From assembly GCF_902686445.1 (NCBI RefSeq), contig NC_062217.1, forward strand, positions 169,744,598 to 169,808,597: a stretch of DNA of 64,000 nucleotides, written 5' to 3'. Within the stretch, counting starts at the first letter, position 1, and every line of letters begins with the position of its first letter. The DNA is from Sciurus carolinensis (taxonomy: Eukaryota > Chordata > Mammalia > Rodentia > Sciuridae). Positions 60,780 through 64,000 of the stretch are shown here, piece by piece. A program made the translations under genes and the position numbers. The notes beneath the pieces were generated by a model that was not told the DNA's origin, did not search any database, and was given only the letters and a program-made list of their open reading frames with translations.

Positions 60780-62690
60780 GGTTAATGTGGACTGGAAAAC
60801 TTGAGCACTTGCTTTGTGCCAGGCCTCCAGCTCCTCCATGGGTGCTCCTTGAAGGTCCCTGCCTCCAGAAGCCTTGGCACAGAGTGCCCTGGTCACTGCC
60901 AGCCAGCCCTCCCAGTCCAGCTGGACCTGTGGGACAGGTCTCCTGCAGAGCCCCGGCCCCTGGCTGCTTGTGCTTCCTCCATGCTGGGAGCAGGGTTCTG
61001 GGCCGGGACCATGGAGTCACCCATGCAAACTCCGCACTCCAGGTGCTTTCCTCTCTGTTTAGCTATGAAAACAATTTCAACACTGACAACAAAACAGCCC
61101 TTTCCTGCAGTGAGTCCTGTCAAATAATCCTCAGCAGTTGATTGAAACGAGTCTCATTTGCTTATATAACTTTTTCCGTTGGTGGGTGACAAAAGTCCCC
61201 CTCACTCTAAAGAAAGGAACGGGCCACATCCCAGCAGCAGCACACCTAAGTGAGTCAGACTGGTTCCGCAAGCTGGCTTGCTGCCCAGCCCACCACCGGG
61301 TGCCGCCAACGGCTGGGAAGGGCTGCGTGTTGCTGTGGGTCTTCCCAGGCCCTCCCTCCTCAAGGCAAGGGAGTGGGAGCTGCCCAAAGGGGAGACTCTC
61401 GGCTTACCCCTCAGGGTGACATCTGCAGAACTGCAGTTCTCCCCGGCAGAGCTACTAGTGGTGAACTTGGAAAAGCTTTGGGTAAATCAGAGTTGGCTGG
61501 ATGCCACCCCTGAAGGAGTGGGCAGAGGGCTGGGAGCTGGGGGCACTGGGACAGGTCAGCCTGACTGACTCACCTGCATCAGGGCCTGTGTGATGTCAGG
61601 GGTAGCTTTGGAGGGGCGGGTGGGTCCCTAACCTGCAGTGTATCCTGAGAAAGGGAGGAAGAGAGAGAGAGAGAGAGGGCACCTTGACATCTGCCATCAC
61701 AGAGAATAACAAGCTAAGTGACCATACAGTTTTGCTCCTCTCTGGACCCTCCTCCCTCCTCCCTGCTTCAAGTCCAGGGGAGCCACAGGGAGCAGCTGGC
61801 AGGTTGAGGAGGGTGGAGTGTGGGAGACAGAAAAGATGGACCTTGACTCCCTCAGGCTCCCCTTGGGAGAAGCTGTGAACTGCTGTGGTTTCGATTTAAA
61901 CCATATCATAGTCTTTATGACCTAAAATAGGGACTGTTGCTCAACACCTAGACGCCACAGGGCGGGTATGGGCTCTGCTGCAAATGGCACCTGGGAGGAA
62001 AGAATTGGCTGAGGAGGTCTGCCAAGCAGCAGGGGAAGTATCTGGTTCCCGACTGCACCAAGCTCAGCCTCTTCCAGAAAGGGGGTATACTGACTAGAAG
62101 GTTAAGAAAGTGCCAGAAAGCCCTCTACCCCCACCCCCATCCTTCAAAACTCAGGTGCTCCTTCTGTGAGGAGCCTTCCAGGACAAGGACTGCAGGCCCC
62201 CAAGCCTGCCTCTATCGCAGCACACATCTGCTCTGCAGTGCAGGGTTTATCTGCACTCCAGCCACCTCAAGGGCGAGGGGGGGGGGGGCCTTACTGAGCT
62301 GAGCACAGTCTGGCCTGGGGAGACTGCTCGGTCATGGCTGTGATTAATGAAGGAACAGAAATGAACACGGCAGGCCTGGATACAGGACCATCTCAAGATA
62401 AGTTCCCCAAAAATGGCAATGTTATTATTGTCTCCGAGTTTTGTCTGGAGAAAACATTTAGGACTGGATTTGGCAAAAGAACTGGTTATTGAATCAGATT
62501 CCAAATTGTAAGCCTGTCCCTCCATTGCTTCTTTCTCAAGGAGTTTTTTTGCAAAGCTATCAAAATAGCCTTAATAAAAGAAGAGAGAACCCCATCCAGT
62601 CAACGCACTTGACTAAAAGAGCAAGAGTATCTTTCCAACTAATATTTCATATGTGAAGTTCAGGGATAAACATTGGTAAAAGGCCTGTTA
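60780..62690. other. Repeat-poor GC-richer intergenic segment
   Basis: No SINE, L1 or LTR recognised for 1.9 kb apart from a possible L2 remnant (about 62130-62210). Two perfect AP-1 motifs lie at 61251-61257 (TGAGTCA) and 61566-61572 (TGACTCA). A GA repeat (61657-61678) and a 12-G run (62277-62288) are present. Confidence 0.55.
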
Positions 62691-62697
62691 TTAATTC

Positions 62698-62935
62698 CTT
62701 TTTTTTCTTTTCTCTTTTCTTCTTTTTTTTTTTTTTTTTTTTGGAACTGGAGAATAACCTGGGTCACATCCCCAGCCCCCCTTTTTTAAAAATATATTTT
62801 TATTTAGAGACAGGGTCTTGCTGAGTTGCATAGAGCCTTGCTAAGTTGCTGAGCTCTGGCTTTGAACTTGCCATCCTCTTGCCTCAGCCTCATGAAATGC
62901 TGGGATTACAGGTGTTTGCCACCATGTCTGGCTCC
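62698..62935 (-). mobile_element. MEN-type (B1+ID) dimeric SINE
   Basis: T/C-rich tail, shortened reverse ID 'ggtcacatccccagcccccc', reverse B1 'tagagacagggtcttgctga' and 'gggattacaggtgtttgcca'. Confidence 0.85.
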
Positions 62936-63299
62936 GTTTTCAGTTCTAACCAAAGTCAGGATGCATGTGCAAATGATTCTTCAGGAAATGGAAACTTAAT
63001 AATCAAGAGCAGCCAAAAGTGGAGTAGCTACTATAAAGATTAAGGGAACACAGGGCTTTTTGAGCAAAACCCTATTTATGAAATATCCTCATATGTACAC
63101 AAGTTGTCCCAAAGGGTCTCATGAAGTAAAGGGAAATAATTCTTTATCTCAGTTTATTGGACTTCTTTTCCTATGTTTAGAGTCATCTTGTGCCTTTCCA
63201 AGAGACCAAAGCCAAAGGTCTGAGCTGAAATAGAGAAAAATGTGTGCAAAGCTCTTTTGGAGTACAGCAAGCGATGGGAATTCCTTACCCATACAGAGT

Positions 63300-63490
63300 C
63301 TCATTATCTGTGCCTTCATTTGCTTCTCATGATGACCCCTGAGTGTTGAGAGGATGGGAAGACATTATCATTCCCTTAATTTAAATCTCACAGATGAGGA
63401 AGTTGAAGCTCAGAGAGATTAAGTGATTTGTATAAGTCACAGGAAGTCAGTGGCAAGGCTGCCAGTCTACCTCAGGAATGCTGAGTCCAG
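63300..63490 (+). mobile_element. MIR SINE fragment
   Basis: 'cagatgaggaagttgaagct' and 'gtcacaggaagtcagtggca' are MIR core text. Confidence 0.75.
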
Positions 63491-64000
63491 GTTCCATGTT
63501 GAGTTCTATAATGTCTCACCATTCATCAGAATGTCCAGGGACAAGAAGTAGGAGAATTTCCCAAACAGATTTATAAGTAGTGTTTGTATGTTGATAAACT
63601 GTTGACTAGAGACTGAAAGAAAGATTTCAGCACAAAAATGTTCATGCTAGTATTGTTTATAATACAGTTAAGGATGTGGTTTGTGTATGTGTTCATATTT
63701 ATGAGTATGTGTACACACATATAATTATGTAGGAAAATCATAACTGTGAGTTTAAAAAGGTAGAACACATCCATAAATATGCACACTCAAACCACGTCCA
63801 ATAATGATAAATTCAAATATTATATTTCTGGAAATTTCTTAAAATTTTATCCATGTTTCTCTCTCTTGATTTGGGGCATATGAGAAATTTTCTTCTTTAT
63901 CCTTTACTATATTTTCCACATCTGCTGTTAAGAAACAAGTATTACTTTTGTCTGCTTTTCTCCTCCTGGAGAAGCAGGGATTCATGCAATGAGTCCTGAG
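63491..64000. other. Intergenic, AT-rich
   Basis: Possible old L1 text around 63600-63830; nothing else recognised up to the window end. Confidence 0.4.

Overview
The window is vertebrate nuclear DNA, almost certainly from a rodent of the squirrel family (Sciuridae). The evidence is one large multi-exon gene with GT-AG introns and a CpG-rich promoter, plus dozens of B1, ID (tRNA-derived) and dimeric B1+ID (MEN-type) SINEs, L1 and MaLR elements and ancient MIR/L2 repeats. The abundance of B1+ID dimers and of ID elements with a distinctive 3' tail is what points to squirrels; the exact species cannot be read from the window.

One protein-coding gene is present, complete and on the + strand: ABRAXAS2 (FAM175B/KIAA0157), the scaffold of the BRISC K63-deubiquitinase complex. 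Nine coding exons (3479-3550, 8052-8142, 12197-12233, 14833-14899, 21956-22146, 23243-23362, 24093-24177, 25848-25962, 27313-27782) join into 1248 nt encoding 415 aa plus a stop. All introns are GT-AG and every junction keeps frame. A GC-box-rich CpG island lies around the start codon, and the 3' UTR runs to an AATAAA at 29462.

Layout: 1-3290 is upstream repeat-rich DNA; 3290-3800 is the promoter/CpG island with exon 1; 3551-27312 holds exons and introns loaded with SINEs and L1 fragments; 27783-about 29485 is the 3' UTR; 29486-64000 is intergenic and contains no gene I can support. The intergenic part includes two solo MaLR-type LTRs (40550-40955 and 51353-51787), an MLT1-like LTR (about 54160-54735), a stack of nested old and younger L1 (about 43010-48780), many SINEs, and repeat-poor stretches at about 48780-50860 and 60780-62690.

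The most unusual structure is a perfect 69-bp inverted repeat in intron 1 (7034-7102 against 7672-7740) enclosing 569 bp with two SINEs. I see no new multi-gene system; the other notable items are structural (nested insertions, same-site insertions, a SINE beside a splice donor) or concern the promoter and start codon.
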